Shown here piece after piece: positions 53,147 through 63,322 of a DNA stretch of 64,000 nt. The position numbers and the translations under genes are program-made. The notes beneath the pieces were generated by a model. That model was not told the DNA's origin and ran no database searches. It worked only from the letters and a program-made list of their open reading frames with translations. How positions within the stretch are numbered: the first letter of the stretch is position 1; the number at the start of each line of letters is the position of its first letter. Origin of the DNA: Jeotgalibacillus sp. ET6 (GTDB taxonomy: Bacteria; Bacillota; Bacilli; Bacillales; Jeotgalibacillaceae); the NCBI RefSeq assembly GCF_029667115.1, contig NZ_JARUIU010000004.1, positions 124,001 to 188,000 on the forward strand, written 5' to 3'.

Positions 53147-56100
53147 ATGAATCGTGTCTCAAAGCAAGTTGCTCGTTTAGTTGTACTTGTTATGATTTTA
53201 AGTCTTCTGACTCCTTTTGCTTCTGTATCCAGAGCAGTTGCAACCGTCACGGAAACGTTTGATGCCCTTGATTTGTCAGGTTCCAGCTACGTTGATGGAT
53301 CCTTTACCGGAGTCAATGGAATCGATTGGACATATACAGGAGGACGTATTTCCAACAGCGACACATCATTTAATATTGATGGAAATGGAATTATGTTTCG
53401 TGATGCTGGAAAAGGAATTGCATCCTCTCCAATTGAAGGGGGAATCTCCTCTTTAACAGTCGACACGAAAGCAGCATTTACGTCAACAAATGCGCGTTTG
53501 CTGGAAGTGTATGTGAATGACGTATTGATTGGTACAACAGACAATGTTCTTGCAGGAGAAGGCCCGTCGACATCTACATTTGACAATCTGGATGTTGAAG
53601 GACCATTTACTTTGGAATTTAAAAAGGTGCAATCGAATTCTCAAATTGTACTGGATAATATCACATGGTCTACCAATGATGCAGACCCTACGAAAGTTTC
53701 AGCTGTTCAGGCAAGCATTCCAAGCGGCCAAGTGCTGAAAGGGGAAAGCGTTTCTTTCACAACTTCTACACCGGATGCTGAAATCTACTATACGCTAAAT
53801 GGCGGAGAAGAAACGCTTTATACCGGTGCCATTGAAGTAAATGAAGATGCCGTATTTGAGGTTTATGCTAAAGCTGATGGTCTTGATGACAGCGAAATGG
53901 CGACCTATACATACAATGTGGTTGAAGCCTCTACCATTCGAGAAGCAAGAGAACAGGATACAGGCAGCACCGTTTCTACTCAAGGGACTGTAACAGCAGT
54001 CTTTGCACAAGGCGGAGCCAATAACATCTATATGCAGGATGAGGAAGCAGGGATTGTCGTGCGTTCTGCTGCTCAGCCAGAGCCTGGTGATGTAATCGAT
54101 GTTTTGGGTGTACTTGAAGATTATAATGGTTTGGCACAAATCAGTGCAGCTCAGGAAAATGTAACCGTTTTGAGTCAGGAAGAAATCCCTGCCGCTGTTG
54201 AAATTCCTGAAGAAGGGCTAACAGAAGCTTTAGAGGGAATGCTGGTGGAAGCCTCTGCTGTTGCAGTCGAGTCTTTTGCAAGCGGAAATTACAATGGTGT
54301 GGATGAAAACGGAAATCCAATTGTCATTCGTCCTGTTGATCCAGCAATAACGCTTGATACTGACAGCACGTATGAGTCTGTCACAGGTGTCGTTGGCGAA
54401 TTTAGAGGGACGTATCAACTTGTTCCGAGAACAGCGGCTGACGTTGTATTTGATTCAAATCAGGTAAGCCTTGTTCAAGCAAATCCTGCAGGTGGATTCG
54501 TAGCCTCAGGGGACAAAATTACTTTAACAACGATGACGGAAGGTGCAGAGATCTATTACACTACGGACGGATCTGATCCTTCAACATCGAGTGAGAAATA
54601 TACAGACGGTGTTGAAATTACAGCAGACACCACGCTAAAAGCGTTCGCTGTAAAAGAGGGAATGACGCCTAGTAAAATTGTTGAATTTAACTACATTATT
54701 CAAAAAGATGAAATTCGAATCCATGATATTCAAGGTGCAGACCACTTCTCTGACTATGAGGGGTTAGCGGTAGCGGATGTGCAGGGTGTAGTAACCTATG
54801 TCGTTAATGGGAGCAGCTTCTATATGCAATCCATTGAACCGGATGAAGATCCAAAGACATCTGAAGGAATTCTCGTCTACCGTCCTAGTCATGGAATGAC
54901 AGTTGGTAATCATGTAAAAGCAAGCGGTACGGTAATGGAGTACTTTGTAGAAGGGTATGATGACCGTGCGCAAAATGACCTCCCTGTTACGCAAATCAAC
55001 GCTTCAGGAGTGGTTAAAGAAGCTGATTCCATCGATTTGCCTGAGCCGATCGTTCTTGGCGGACCGGATGGCATGGAGGTTCCTACTCAAATCATTGACA
55101 ATGATAATTTAACAGCATTTGAACCTGAGGAAGACGGAATTGATTTTTATGAAAGTATTGAAGGAATGCTAGTTGAGGTTGCAGAAGGTACAGTAAGCGG
55201 TCCTCAAAAATATGGCGAGGTTGCCGTTATCACCAACCGCGGAGATGAGGAGTATTCCCGTGCAGGCGGTGCTATTTTAAAAGAAGATGATTTCAATCCT
55301 GAGCGGGTTACGATCGATGTTGACAACGATAACCTGGTTGTTAAAACCGGTGATGAATTAGCAACTCCAGCCTCAGGCGTTATGAGCTACGGTTTTGGCA
55401 AGTATAAAGTGCTTGTTGGAAAAGGTACAGCACCGACATTTACAGATGGCGGTCTTGAGCCTGCCGCTTCAACTATTGTACCTAACGAAGAGGAACTTTC
55501 AGTTGCTGCGTACAATATAGAAAATTTCTCAGCGAATTCCTCGGCTACGAGCGATGAAAAAGTAACAAGAATTGCACAGTCCTTTATCACAGACCTGAAT
55601 TCACCGGACATTATTGGGTTAACGGAGGTTCAGGACAGCAATGGTCCAACAGATAATGGAACTGTATCAGCATCTGAAAGCTATCAGCGTTTAATTGATG
55701 AAATTGTGCGCCTGGGCGGACCGGAATATGCCTACACAGAAATTGCACCTGAGGATAAACAGGATGGCGGGCAGCCGGGAGGCAATATCCGAAACGGCTT
55801 CCTTTATAATCCTGAACGGACAGAACTAACAGAAGGAACAGCCGGTTCAGCTACAGAAGCGGTTGATTACGTGGATGGAGAATTGACACTCAATCCAGGA
55901 CGTATTACTCCATCTGAATTTGTAAATACTCGTAAATCACTTGTTGCAGAATTTGACTTTAACGGAGAAGAAGTGATCGTCATCGTGAATCACTTTAATT
56001 CAAAAGGCGGAGATCAGCCTTTATTCGGCCAAAATCAGCCTCCGTTCCTCGGCAGTGAAGCACAGCGGGTGGAACTTGCGACAATGGTGAATGGATTTGT

Positions 56101-56830
56101 TCAGGATATTAAAGAGCAAACACCGGATGCCAATGTAGTCGTACTGGGAGATATGAATGATTTTGAATTCTCTGCTCCATTAGAGGCACTCAAGGGAGAA
56201 GAGCTGACGAATCTGGTCGAACATGTTGAAAAAGAAAATCGATATACGTATAACTATGAAGGCAACGCACAAGTACTGGATCATATTCTTGTGTCCAATA
56301 ACCTTAAGGACCGCTCTCAGTTTGACATTATTCACATAAATTCCGACTTTATGGAAGAACATGGCAGAGCGAGTGACCATGATCCGCTTCTTGCTCAAAT
56401 CAGTCTGGCAAATGAAGTTGAGCCTGACCCGGATGAGGAGAAAATCATTAACTTAAGTGACTATAACGACAAGCGCGTCATGATTTTCGAAGACAATGTT
56501 CAGATTGTCGCAGATAAGAAAAGCAAAGTAAAACACCTTACTATCCGTGGAACGAACGTTACATTCTCCGGAAAAGGATTTAAAGAAATGAATGTCACGC
56601 TGCATCCAAGACTTCCTGGATCAGAATATGATTTTTCAGGTGACAAAATTAAGAAAGTTGAAATTAGGCATAAAAATGCTTCTGTTGTAAAAGGGGCAGA
56701 AAACATTCAAAAGCTTGAAGTAAAAGGCGGAGCGAAAAAAGCAGACGTTCAATATTTTGATTCAGAAGGAAATGAAATTAATCCTTTTATAAAAAAGCCT
56801 GGTAAACCGAAAAGACCAAAAGCAGCATAA
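53147..56830 (+). CDS. Large secreted multidomain nuclease (EEP domain)
   Basis: The 1227-residue protein has a signal peptide (about 1-34) with no sorting motif. An N-terminal beta domain (40-180) and a chitobiase-like C-terminal (CHB_HEX) Ig fold (190-265) are followed by an OB-like YhcR-type module. A second CHB_HEX repeat (about 445-520) and another OB-like region follow. The EEP endonuclease/exonuclease/phosphatase domain (about 780-1095) shows YNIENF, GLTEVQD, NHFNSKGGD, GDMNDF and SDHDPL, so its catalytic residues appear intact. The last ~130 residues are a basic module shared with the next protein. It would degrade DNA outside the cell. The start is the ATG at 53147, with GGAGG about 12 bases upstream. 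Confidence 0.85.
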   Translation: MNRVSKQVARLVVLVMILSLLTPFASVSRAVATVTETFDALDLSGSSYVDGSFTGVNGIDWTYTGGRISNSDTSFNIDGNGIMFRDAGKGIASSPIEGGISSLTVDTKAAFTSTNARLLEVYVNDVLIGTTDNVLAGEGPSTSTFDNLDVEGPFTLEFKKVQSNSQIVLDNITWSTNDADPTKVSAVQASIPSGQVLKGESVSFTTSTPDAEIYYTLNGGEETLYTGAIEVNEDAVFEVYAKADGLDDSEMATYTYNVVEASTIREAREQDTGSTVSTQGTVTAVFAQGGANNIYMQDEEAGIVVRSAAQPEPGDVIDVLGVLEDYNGLAQISAAQENVTVLSQEEIPAAVEIPEEGLTEALEGMLVEASAVAVESFASGNYNGVDENGNPIVIRPVDPAITLDTDSTYESVTGVVGEFRGTYQLVPRTAADVVFDSNQVSLVQANPAGGFVASGDKITLTTMTEGAEIYYTTDGSDPSTSSEKYTDGVEITADTTLKAFAVKEGMTPSKIVEFNYIIQKDEIRIHDIQGADHFSDYEGLAVADVQGVVTYVVNGSSFYMQSIEPDEDPKTSEGILVYRPSHGMTVGNHVKASGTVMEYFVEGYDDRAQNDLPVTQINASGVVKEADSIDLPEPIVLGGPDGMEVPTQIIDNDNLTAFEPEEDGIDFYESIEGMLVEVAEGTVSGPQKYGEVAVITNRGDEEYSRAGGAILKEDDFNPERVTIDVDNDNLVVKTGDELATPASGVMSYGFGKYKVLVGKGTAPTFTDGGLEPAASTIVPNEEELSVAAYNIENFSANSSATSDEKVTRIAQSFITDLNSPDIIGLTEVQDSNGPTDNGTVSASESYQRLIDEIVRLGGPEYAYTEIAPEDKQDGGQPGGNIRNGFLYNPERTELTEGTAGSATEAVDYVDGELTLNPGRITPSEFVNTRKSLVAEFDFNGEEVIVIVNHFNSKGGDQPLFGQNQPPFLGSEAQRVELATMVNGFVQDIKEQTPDANVVVLGDMNDFEFSAPLEALKGEELTNLVEHVEKENRYTYNYEGNAQVLDHILVSNNLKDRSQFDIIHINSDFMEEHGRASDHDPLLAQISLANEVEPDPDEEKIINLSDYNDKRVMIFEDNVQIVADKKSKVKHLTIRGTNVTFSGKGFKEMNVTLHPRLPGSEYDFSGDKIKKVEIRHKNASVVKGAENIQKLEVKGGAKKADVQYFDSEGNEINPFIKKPGKPKRPKAA

Positions 56831-56856
56831 TCTCCAAATTCTTCGGTAATAAAAAA

Positions 56857-56898
56857 AGAAGCCCGATCGGAACCTCTTTCCGATTTGGCTTTTTTTAT
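56857..56898 (+). terminator. Terminator after the nuclease gene
   Basis: AAGCCCGATCGGA pairs with TCCGATTTGGCTT around ACCTCTT (two non-canonical positions), followed by TTTTTTATTTT. Confidence 0.85.
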
Positions 56899-56901
56899 TT
56901 T

Positions 56902-56928
56902 ATTTCATTTCATTTCATTTCATTTCAT
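56902..56928 (+). repeat. Five-base ATTTC microsatellite
   Basis: Five and a half consecutive ATTTC units follow the nuclease terminator. They lie outside coding sequence, so phase variation is not indicated. Confidence 0.8.
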
Positions 56929-57034
56929 CCCCCTAATTTTTCCTATCTCATATTAAGTGAACGAAAATGACCGACTTTATTAAGTGAATATAATTTTTTG
57001 ATTAAGATTTTAAAGGACTTTCAGCCTGTAAATA

Positions 57035-57088
57035 TTTACAAATGATACATAACTATCTACTATAGAACTATTTTACAACATATTTCAA
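57035..57088 (+). promoter_or_regulatory. Weak PhoP-box-like repeats upstream of the phosphatase gene
   Basis: TTTACA-AATGA-TACATA (57035-57051) and TTTACA-ACATA-TTTCAA (57072-57088) are partial matches to Pho box direct repeats with 11-base periodicity. Confidence 0.3.
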
Positions 57089-57205
57089 ATATACCAATAA
57101 TGGATAGTTCTTCTTGCTATGATTAGTGTGAGTTTAGTAGAAAGGATGTGAGTATGGGCTGTTATTCTGCTTTAACTGAAGAGACTAAGAAAAAGGGTGA
57201 TAAAA

Positions 57206-60200
57206 ATGAAAACATCGCGTAAGCGCTCTTATTTAGCTTGTTTGCTGGCGATTCTGATGATTTGCGGTTACATACCAGATTCTTCTGTTGGTGCGGAAGA
57301 AGCTGTAAAGGATCCTGTTGTAATTGAAGACTTTGAAAACGGAATTGACAGTTGGTATGTTCATGGAGCCCGTTATAATTCTATTGATTTAAGCCTTGCG
57401 ACAGCCCCCAATGATCCTGTCCGATTGGGGAATCATGCTATGAGACTTGATTATGATTTTATTGGCTTACAGGGCACTTCAGGCGTCTATGCCTCTTCAA
57501 CAGACCTGCTGGAGGTTGAAGGCTATCCAGAGAAGATCGGCATGTGGGTTTATGGAGATGGAAATAATCACTGGTTGAGAGGGCAGATGAGAGATGGGGA
57601 CGGGAATTGGTTTCCAATCAACTTTGCTAATAATCTTACGTGGGAAGGGTGGAAATATGTAGAGGCTGCAGTACCTGAAGGACGACCCCTTCCACTAAGA
57701 ATGGATATTCCTGTAAGGTATATGGCGACTAGTGACGACAATAAAACAGCAGGTACTATTTATATTGATCAGATCCGTGCTGTTTATGGAGATACAGGTG
57801 AAGATTTAGTGAATCCTGAAATTACAGAGGTTTCTCCCTCAGATGGTGCAGAAGTTGATTCAAATACTCCGGTAATTTCTGCAGTGGTTGCAGATGACTC
57901 ATCAGGAGTTGATGCCGGGGCCATTCAAATGGAGGTCAATGGGATTGAGGTGGAACATGAGTATCTTCCGGAATCCGGTAGGGTATCGTATAAACCGGAC
58001 TCTAAATTTGCAGATGGGTATCATGATGTTTATTTGGAAGTAAAAGATTTAGCTGGCAATCCGAAATTTAAAAGCTGGGGCTTTCAAATTGATTCAGGCG
58101 GTCCTGAGTTCAGTCTCGCGGGACCAGAAGAAGTCTATCCAGGAATCGACTTTGCCGTTGAATTGACCCTTGAGAACATGAACGCTTTAACGAATGCTGA
58201 GGCAACTATCTCATTTGACCCTGAAGTTCTTCAACTTGTCGATGCTAATCCTGATGAAGAAGGTATTCAGGCAGGTATTGATCCTGTTTTAACAGATGAC
58301 AATGTTGTAATAAATCAGGTTAATAATGAAGAAGGCAGTATACAGCTTGCTTTTGCAAATCTTGATGAGGTGGAAATTGATTCGCGAGCTCTACATACGA
58401 TCGCTGAGCTGACGTTTACACCCGGAGTCGCAAGTAAGGGGGCTGCCCGTGTTGAACTAGGACAAAGTAAGTACACGTACTTAAACGGCAGTGAACGGAC
58501 TGCCAGACTCTTGCCGTACGAAGCGGAAATTACCCAGCCTTTGTTGCTTGAAGCAAAAGGAATAAGCGTAGGTTCAGAAACCACATTTACCGTAACAAGC
58601 AGGGAATCAGATGAGCCTGTTGAAGGGGCTATTATCAGAATTGATGAACCCCAGGCAAATCTACTTACTGTAAAGGAACAGGCAGACATCTTTAGTACGC
58701 CGGAAGGGGAAAGTGTAGTTAAAAAGGCTAAAGCAGGGGACCGGTTTATTTCAATGAAAGAAGAAGGCGAGTTTGCTCAAATTATACTCGAAGACGGGGA
58801 GGCCGGCTGGCTTCATCGTGAATCGGGAATAATTGAAAGCTGGGGAAACCCTTTAGGAAGTACAAATGAGAATGGAGAACTAACAACGGATATCGTCGCT
58901 TTGAGCTTGCTAACGATCCGCCTACAAGCACAGAAGGATGCTTATGTAAGTCAGCTAATGGAATTAGAGATTCTTCCGCAACTGGGCAGTCAGAAGCCGG
59001 AGAATCTTGTTCTTTCCTGGCAGGATAGTCCGAAAACTACACAAAGCATTACGTGGAGAACCAAACCTTCCATCAATAATACTGTAGTTCAGCTCGTAAA
59101 AAAGGAAGACCAGGATGGTTTTAATTCTTCAAACCTTATCACAGTGCAGGGAGATAGCTCCCTGTTTGCTGACCCTATCGGCGAGATGCGGGTACACGAA
59201 GCAGAGGCTGTTGATCTTGAGCCGGGAACAGTTTATCGCTACAGAGCAGGAAGCGGAATAGAAGGTCAATGGAGTGAAGAAGAAACATTCAGGACAGAAG
59301 CAGAAAATGAGCCGTTCACGTTCTTGTTTACTGCGGATAGTCAAGCAGGCAATCCGGAAGGCTTTAACTTGTGGAGACAATTGTTTATAAAAGGCCTTGA
59401 AAAGCACCCGGACGCCCGTTTTATGCTGCACGGTGGAGATGTCGTGGAAAATGGGAATCTGCTTAAAGAGTGGGACCATTTCTTTGACGCTTCAAAAGGA
59501 TTAATTTCCAAGATTCCTTTTATGGCTACACTTGGAAATCATGACGTATATGGAGAAGGAGAAGAAACATTCAGATCCAACTTCCAATATCCGAAAAATG
59601 GTCCTGAGGGGGAAGAGGAGTTTGTCTATGCCTACGATTACGGTGATGCCCAGTTTCTAGTGCTTAACTCTGAGGCAAGCAACGAATCGGTGGAAAGGCA
59701 ATCTAAGTGGCTGAAAGAAATGGTTGAAGCTTCTGATCAGCAGTGGCAGATCGTCATGTTCCACCGGCCGCCTTACTTGAGTAATCCTTTGAGAGGGTCT
59801 GATCGTACACTTGAAATATTCGCACCGGTAATAGAAGAAGCAAAAGTGGACTTCGTTCTTTCAGGGCATGACCATAACTATATGAGAACTTTTCCTATGC
59901 AAAACGGAGAACCGGCTGAAGAAGGCACGGTTTATATAACGGGTGGTTCAGCAGGACCAAAATTTTATCCAGGGGAAAAATACGAATATGCAGACAAGCT
60001 GTTTTCAGAGGATGTGCAATTATTCTCTGCATTTACTGTAAGTGAAGATAAAGTGACTCTTGAAGTCACTACAGTAGATGGACGGACTGTTGATTCAGGA
60101 ACCTGGACTAAAAACGCGAAACCAGCTCCAGATGAGCAGAAAATCATTAATCTAAGCGACTATGATGATAAGCGCGTCACCGTTTTCGAAGACAATGTAG

Positions 60201-60529
60201 AGATTGTGGCAGATAAGAAAAGCAAAGTGAAACACCTGATCATCCGCGGCACGAACGTAACATTCTCCGGAAAAGGATTTAAAGACATTCATGTCACGCT
60301 GCATCCAAGACTTCCTGGATCAGAATATGATTTTTCAGGTGACAAAATTAAGAAAGTTGAAATTAGGCATAAAAATGCTTCTGTTGTTAAAGGGGCAGAG
60401 AACATTCAAAAGCTTGAAGTAAAAGGCGGAGCGAAAAAAGCAGACGTTCAATACTTTGATTCAGAAGGGAATGAAATCAATCCCTTTATTAAAAAACCTG
60501 GTAAACACAAAAGACCAAAAGCATCATAA
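57206..60529 (+). CDS. Large secreted multidomain metallophosphatase
   Basis: The 1107-residue protein has a signal peptide (about 1-30) and a CBM-like domain (40-200, VIEDFENGIDSWYVHG). Next are an Ig-like domain (~215-300), a cohesin-like domain (~305-450, SLAGPEEVYPGIDFAVELTL) and an SH3-like segment (~490-545). The purple-acid-phosphatase N-terminal FN3 region (~610-700, LVLSWQDSPKTTQSITWRT) precedes the metallophosphatase domain (~705-930): FTADSQAG, GGDVVENG, LGNHDVYG, MFHRPPY, SGHDHNYMRT. All metal-site motifs are recognisable. The C-terminal ~130 residues match those of the nuclease. It probably cleaves phosphoesters outside the cell. The ATG at 57206 has AAAAGGG 8 bases upstream. Confidence 0.83.
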   Translation: MKTSRKRSYLACLLAILMICGYIPDSSVGAEEAVKDPVVIEDFENGIDSWYVHGARYNSIDLSLATAPNDPVRLGNHAMRLDYDFIGLQGTSGVYASSTDLLEVEGYPEKIGMWVYGDGNNHWLRGQMRDGDGNWFPINFANNLTWEGWKYVEAAVPEGRPLPLRMDIPVRYMATSDDNKTAGTIYIDQIRAVYGDTGEDLVNPEITEVSPSDGAEVDSNTPVISAVVADDSSGVDAGAIQMEVNGIEVEHEYLPESGRVSYKPDSKFADGYHDVYLEVKDLAGNPKFKSWGFQIDSGGPEFSLAGPEEVYPGIDFAVELTLENMNALTNAEATISFDPEVLQLVDANPDEEGIQAGIDPVLTDDNVVINQVNNEEGSIQLAFANLDEVEIDSRALHTIAELTFTPGVASKGAARVELGQSKYTYLNGSERTARLLPYEAEITQPLLLEAKGISVGSETTFTVTSRESDEPVEGAIIRIDEPQANLLTVKEQADIFSTPEGESVVKKAKAGDRFISMKEEGEFAQIILEDGEAGWLHRESGIIESWGNPLGSTNENGELTTDIVALSLLTIRLQAQKDAYVSQLMELEILPQLGSQKPENLVLSWQDSPKTTQSITWRTKPSINNTVVQLVKKEDQDGFNSSNLITVQGDSSLFADPIGEMRVHEAEAVDLEPGTVYRYRAGSGIEGQWSEEETFRTEAENEPFTFLFTADSQAGNPEGFNLWRQLFIKGLEKHPDARFMLHGGDVVENGNLLKEWDHFFDASKGLISKIPFMATLGNHDVYGEGEETFRSNFQYPKNGPEGEEEFVYAYDYGDAQFLVLNSEASNESVERQSKWLKEMVEASDQQWQIVMFHRPPYLSNPLRGSDRTLEIFAPVIEEAKVDFVLSGHDHNYMRTFPMQNGEPAEEGTVYITGGSAGPKFYPGEKYEYADKLFSEDVQLFSAFTVSEDKVTLEVTTVDGRTVDSGTWTKNAKPAPDEQKIINLSDYDDKRVTVFEDNVEIVADKKSKVKHLIIRGTNVTFSGKGFKDIHVTLHPRLPGSEYDFSGDKIKKVEIRHKNASVVKGAENIQKLEVKGGAKKADVQYFDSEGNEINPFIKKPGKHKRPKAS

Positions 60530-60556
60530 TTTCAACGTTTCAAATTAAGTGAAGAA

Positions 60557-60600
60557 AAGAAGCCCATTGAACTTTAGTTGTTCGATAGGGCTTCTTTTTT
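60557..60600. terminator. Terminator after the metallophosphatase gene
   Basis: AAGAAGCCC (about 60557-60565) pairs with GGGCTTCTT (60588-60596), followed by TTTTTT. An A-run on the other side lets it serve the minus strand too. Confidence 0.85.
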
Positions 60601-60625
60601 TATCATTCTTCTTGTATTGTGAAAT

Positions 60626-60693
60626 TGAAAGCGTCCGCCTGAAGCGAAGTGAACCGGTCAAGAAACCGGAGACACGGTTTATCTCACTTCTTT
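60626..60693 (-). repeat. Partial dispersed repeat, copy F
   Basis: Only the GAAAGCGTCCGCCTGAAGCG... portion and a degraded terminal hairpin (CCGGAGACACGGTTTATCTC) remain, as compared with copies A and E. It lies between the phosphatase terminator and the convergent chemoreceptor gene. Confidence 0.75.
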
Positions 60694-60698
60694 TTAAA

Positions 60699-62174
60699 TT
60701 AACGATCCTGTAAGATGTCATTGGCACTTTGTGTAGTTTCAGCCATCGCATCGGCAATTTTTCTATTATCATCTGTCAGATTCTCAACGGTCGCGTTCAT
60801 TTCTTCTAAATTCGCACTTGCCTCTTCTAAGATCGCCGCTAATTCAGCCGTGGACTGCTCAACCTCTGTACCGGAGCTTACAACGTGTACAGAGATTTTT
60901 TCCGTTTCTTCAAGATTCGTCGTGATTTTCTGGAAGATGGAAGTAAGCTGTTCAAAGTATTGTACAATATGAGCGGAAGAATCCAGCATGCCTGTTACTT
61001 TTTTCTCGCTGATTTCCATTTTCTTCAGTGTAGCACCATTATCTTTACTGACCTGAATTAAATTCTTCGTAATACTTTCTGCTGTACGGTTTGTGGTTTC
61101 TGCTAGTTTGCGTATTTCTTCCGCAACGACAGAGAAACCTTTCCCTGCCTCACCGGCACGTGCCGCTTCAATGGATGCATTTAAAGCAAGAAGATTCGTT
61201 TGTTCCGAGATTTGCTTAATGGTGTCAGAAAAAGAGTTGGTTTCTTCTATTTTTACACTTAGCTGATAAAACGTATGATTTAAATCTGAAATAAACGAAT
61301 GAATCTCCTGAACATCACGGTTAAATAAAGAGACTTTTTCCTCGCCTGAAGAAGTAACTTCCTTTGTCTGTTTTGCTTCCAGCGACAATTCATTCATCAG
61401 CCCTTGAAGCTTGTTCATGACTTCCCGTGAAAGGGTTGCATTGGTAGAAATATTGGTGATTTGTTCGCTTTGCTGCAGACTGCCGGCGGATACTTCATTT
61501 AAACCGGCCCTCATTTCATTTTGGGCGATTAAATTATTTTGAATCCGTTCGTTCGTATCTGTAACGCCCTGAAGAATGGATTGCACACGGACCTGAAGCT
61601 TTTCCTTTTGAATCTTCTGTTCTTCCGCATTTTCTTCTGCTGCAAGAATTAGACTCTTGATCTGCTTAGCAGTTGAACTGTTTAAATGGATGAGCACGCT
61701 CAGGATCAGTCCCGAAAGAAGATACGTTAAAAAGATAGTAGGAATGTTTTCTGCAATCGATTCGACATCCTTTGTACCGAACATCAGCGTTAGAATAAGT
61801 GTGGCAAATCCTAAACTGTAACCAATCGCAAAGATTTTTTTGTTGAATTGAACAACTGAAAAAATAGCTAAAAATATCGTTACTAAAATAACCGTCCAGC
61901 CTCCGTCAGCTATAAAAATGCCGGCCATCGTGAATAAATTAACCAGGATGACACTGATATAGGGGAAGACAACGTATTTTTTCAATATTTTTTGAAAAAT
62001 GACGAATGCCAGTACGAACGTGATGATTTCAGCTGAAAATAAAAGAATGGTGCTCATTTCTTTTGAAGCGATTGAATTAAATAAAGCTAATACAAGAGAT
62101 ATAGAAAAAGCACTGAACATCAGCAGATTTTTCTTTTTATAATCTTCCTCCAGCATGTGTTGAATTCTATGCAT
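60699..62174 (-). CDS. Methyl-accepting chemotaxis protein (membrane-embedded sensor)
   Basis: The 491-residue protein has about six N-terminal membrane helices (residues ~20-175) without a large extracellular domain. The MCP signalling domain follows (about 200-490). It contains the hairpin tip [37 protein letters not shown] and methylation-type Glu-rich helices. It likely senses an intramembrane or energy signal and controls CheA. The start ATG at 62174 has GGGAG 6 bases upstream; TTG at 62189 does not. It follows the SDR gene closely on the same strand (27 bases from the SDR stop at 62201). Confidence 0.88.
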   Translation of the reverse strand: MHRIQHMLEEDYKKKNLLMFSAFSISLVLALFNSIASKEMSTILLFSAEIITFVLAFVIFQKILKKYVVFPYISVILVNLFTMAGIFIADGGWTVILVTIFLAIFSVVQFNKKIFAIGYSLGFATLILTLMFGTKDVESIAENIPTIFLTYLLSGLILSVLIHLNSSTAKQIKSLILAAEENAEEQKIQKEKLQVRVQSILQGVTDTNERIQNNLIAQNEMRAGLNEVSAGSLQQSEQITNISTNATLSREVMNKLQGLMNELSLEAKQTKEVTSSGEEKVSLFNRDVQEIHSFISDLNHTFYQLSVKIEETNSFSDTIKQISEQTNLLALNASIEAARAGEAGKGFSVVAEEIRKLAETTNRTAESITKNLIQVSKDNGATLKKMEISEKKVTGMLDSSAHIVQYFEQLTSIFQKITTNLEETEKISVHVVSSGTEVEQSTAELAAILEEASANLEEMNATVENLTDDNRKIADAMAETTQSANDILQDR

Positions 62175-62200
62175 GTGCTTCTCCCTCAATCAGTAAATTT

Positions 62201-62968
62201 TTATGGACGGATATCTGATTTGAAGCTGGCAAAACCGTCATCTGCCATGACAACAGAACCGTTTAACACTCTGGCTTCATCGGATGCAAGAAACGCAACG
62301 ACATCCGCGATCTCATTAGGTTCGATTAACTCACGTGTCAGCTGCTGGCGCTTCATGTAATCAAGCAGACCTGCTTTTTCGTAGCCTTTTACAATATTCG
62401 TGTTCACAGCGGCAGGACCCACACCGACAACGCGGATTTTATGAGGAGCCAATTCCAGAGCGCCATGCTTAGTCAACATGACAACAGCCCCCTTAGCTGC
62501 CTGGTAGCCGGTAATTCCAAGAGTAGCAACATAGCCAAATACAGAAGCATTATTGATAATGACGCCCTCTACACCAAGCTCCTTCATTTTCTTGGCAGCT
62601 GCAAGCATTCCGTAATAAACACCATGCTGATTGACGTTCACAACGGCATGATAATCCTCTGGCGTATGCTGCAGAAAAGGTTTATTAATGCCAATACCGG
62701 CGTTATTAAACATAATGTCAAGGCTGCCAAAAGTTTGAACGGCATGCTCAACCAGTTTTTCAACTTGTGTATAATCAGTTACATCTGTTTTTAAGAAAGA
62801 AGCTTCCCCGCCGGCAGAGGTAAGTTCATTGACGGTTTCCTGTCCGATGGCCTCATTGACGTCGGCTACAATCACCTTCGCCCCCTGCTCCACAAATTTA
62901 CGTGCTGTTGCTTTACCAATTCCATCTGCTCCGCCTGTTATAACGGCTACTTTATTATGTAATTTCAT
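62201..62968 (-). CDS. SDR family oxidoreductase
   Basis: The 255-residue classical SDR has VAVITGGADGIGKATA, FNNAGIGINKPF, and catalytic NNASVFGYVATLGITGYQAAKGA (Ser, Tyr, Lys). The C-terminal VVMADDGFASFKSDIRP closes the fold. It acts on an unknown alcohol or carbonyl. GGAGG lies before the ATG. The chemoreceptor gene follows 27 bases after its stop, so they may form an operon. The 354-base gap upstream (62969-63322) is AT-rich and shows no gene that I can support. Confidence 0.87.
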   Translation of the reverse strand: MKLHNKVAVITGGADGIGKATARKFVEQGAKVIVADVNEAIGQETVNELTSAGGEASFLKTDVTDYTQVEKLVEHAVQTFGSLDIMFNNAGIGINKPFLQHTPEDYHAVVNVNQHGVYYGMLAAAKKMKELGVEGVIINNASVFGYVATLGITGYQAAKGAVVMLTKHGALELAPHKIRVVGVGPAAVNTNIVKGYEKAGLLDYMKRQQLTRELIEPNEIADVVAFLASDEARVLNGSVVMADDGFASFKSDIRP

Positions 62969-63322
62969 CCTAAAACCTCCTTAAAATATGTATCACCATT
63001 TGTTATATCGGCATAACGACACCGGAGTTTAACAGAAAAATCCTTTTATACTATTTAATACTACAGCTTTATTTGATTGAGTATTTGGAAAATTAATCAA
63101 AACATTATTAAATTAATAGCACTAAATGGTTATTCGTTTACTGGTAAAAAGAGTTTTCTCCAGAATGAGAAGAAATTAATGTTATTTTAAAATAATAAAA
63201 TGGATACATAAGAATGTATTTATGGTGATAAAGCTGGTAAAGTGCGACAATAACATTAGCAGCGTTTACCTCAAAAAAATTGTTGGAATCTGCCATCTAT
63301 AACAAAGAAAAGGGTGATCATA

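Noticed and set aside
56902-56928. Tandem ATTTC units as a CRISPR or phase-variation tract
   Set aside because: Units are only five bases long with no spacers, and they lie after a terminator outside any gene.
53147-60529. LPXTG sorting signal or SLH domains at the ends of the two large secreted proteins
   Set aside because: Neither C-terminus has an LPXTG-like motif, a hydrophobic segment or SLH repeats. They end in a basic tail.
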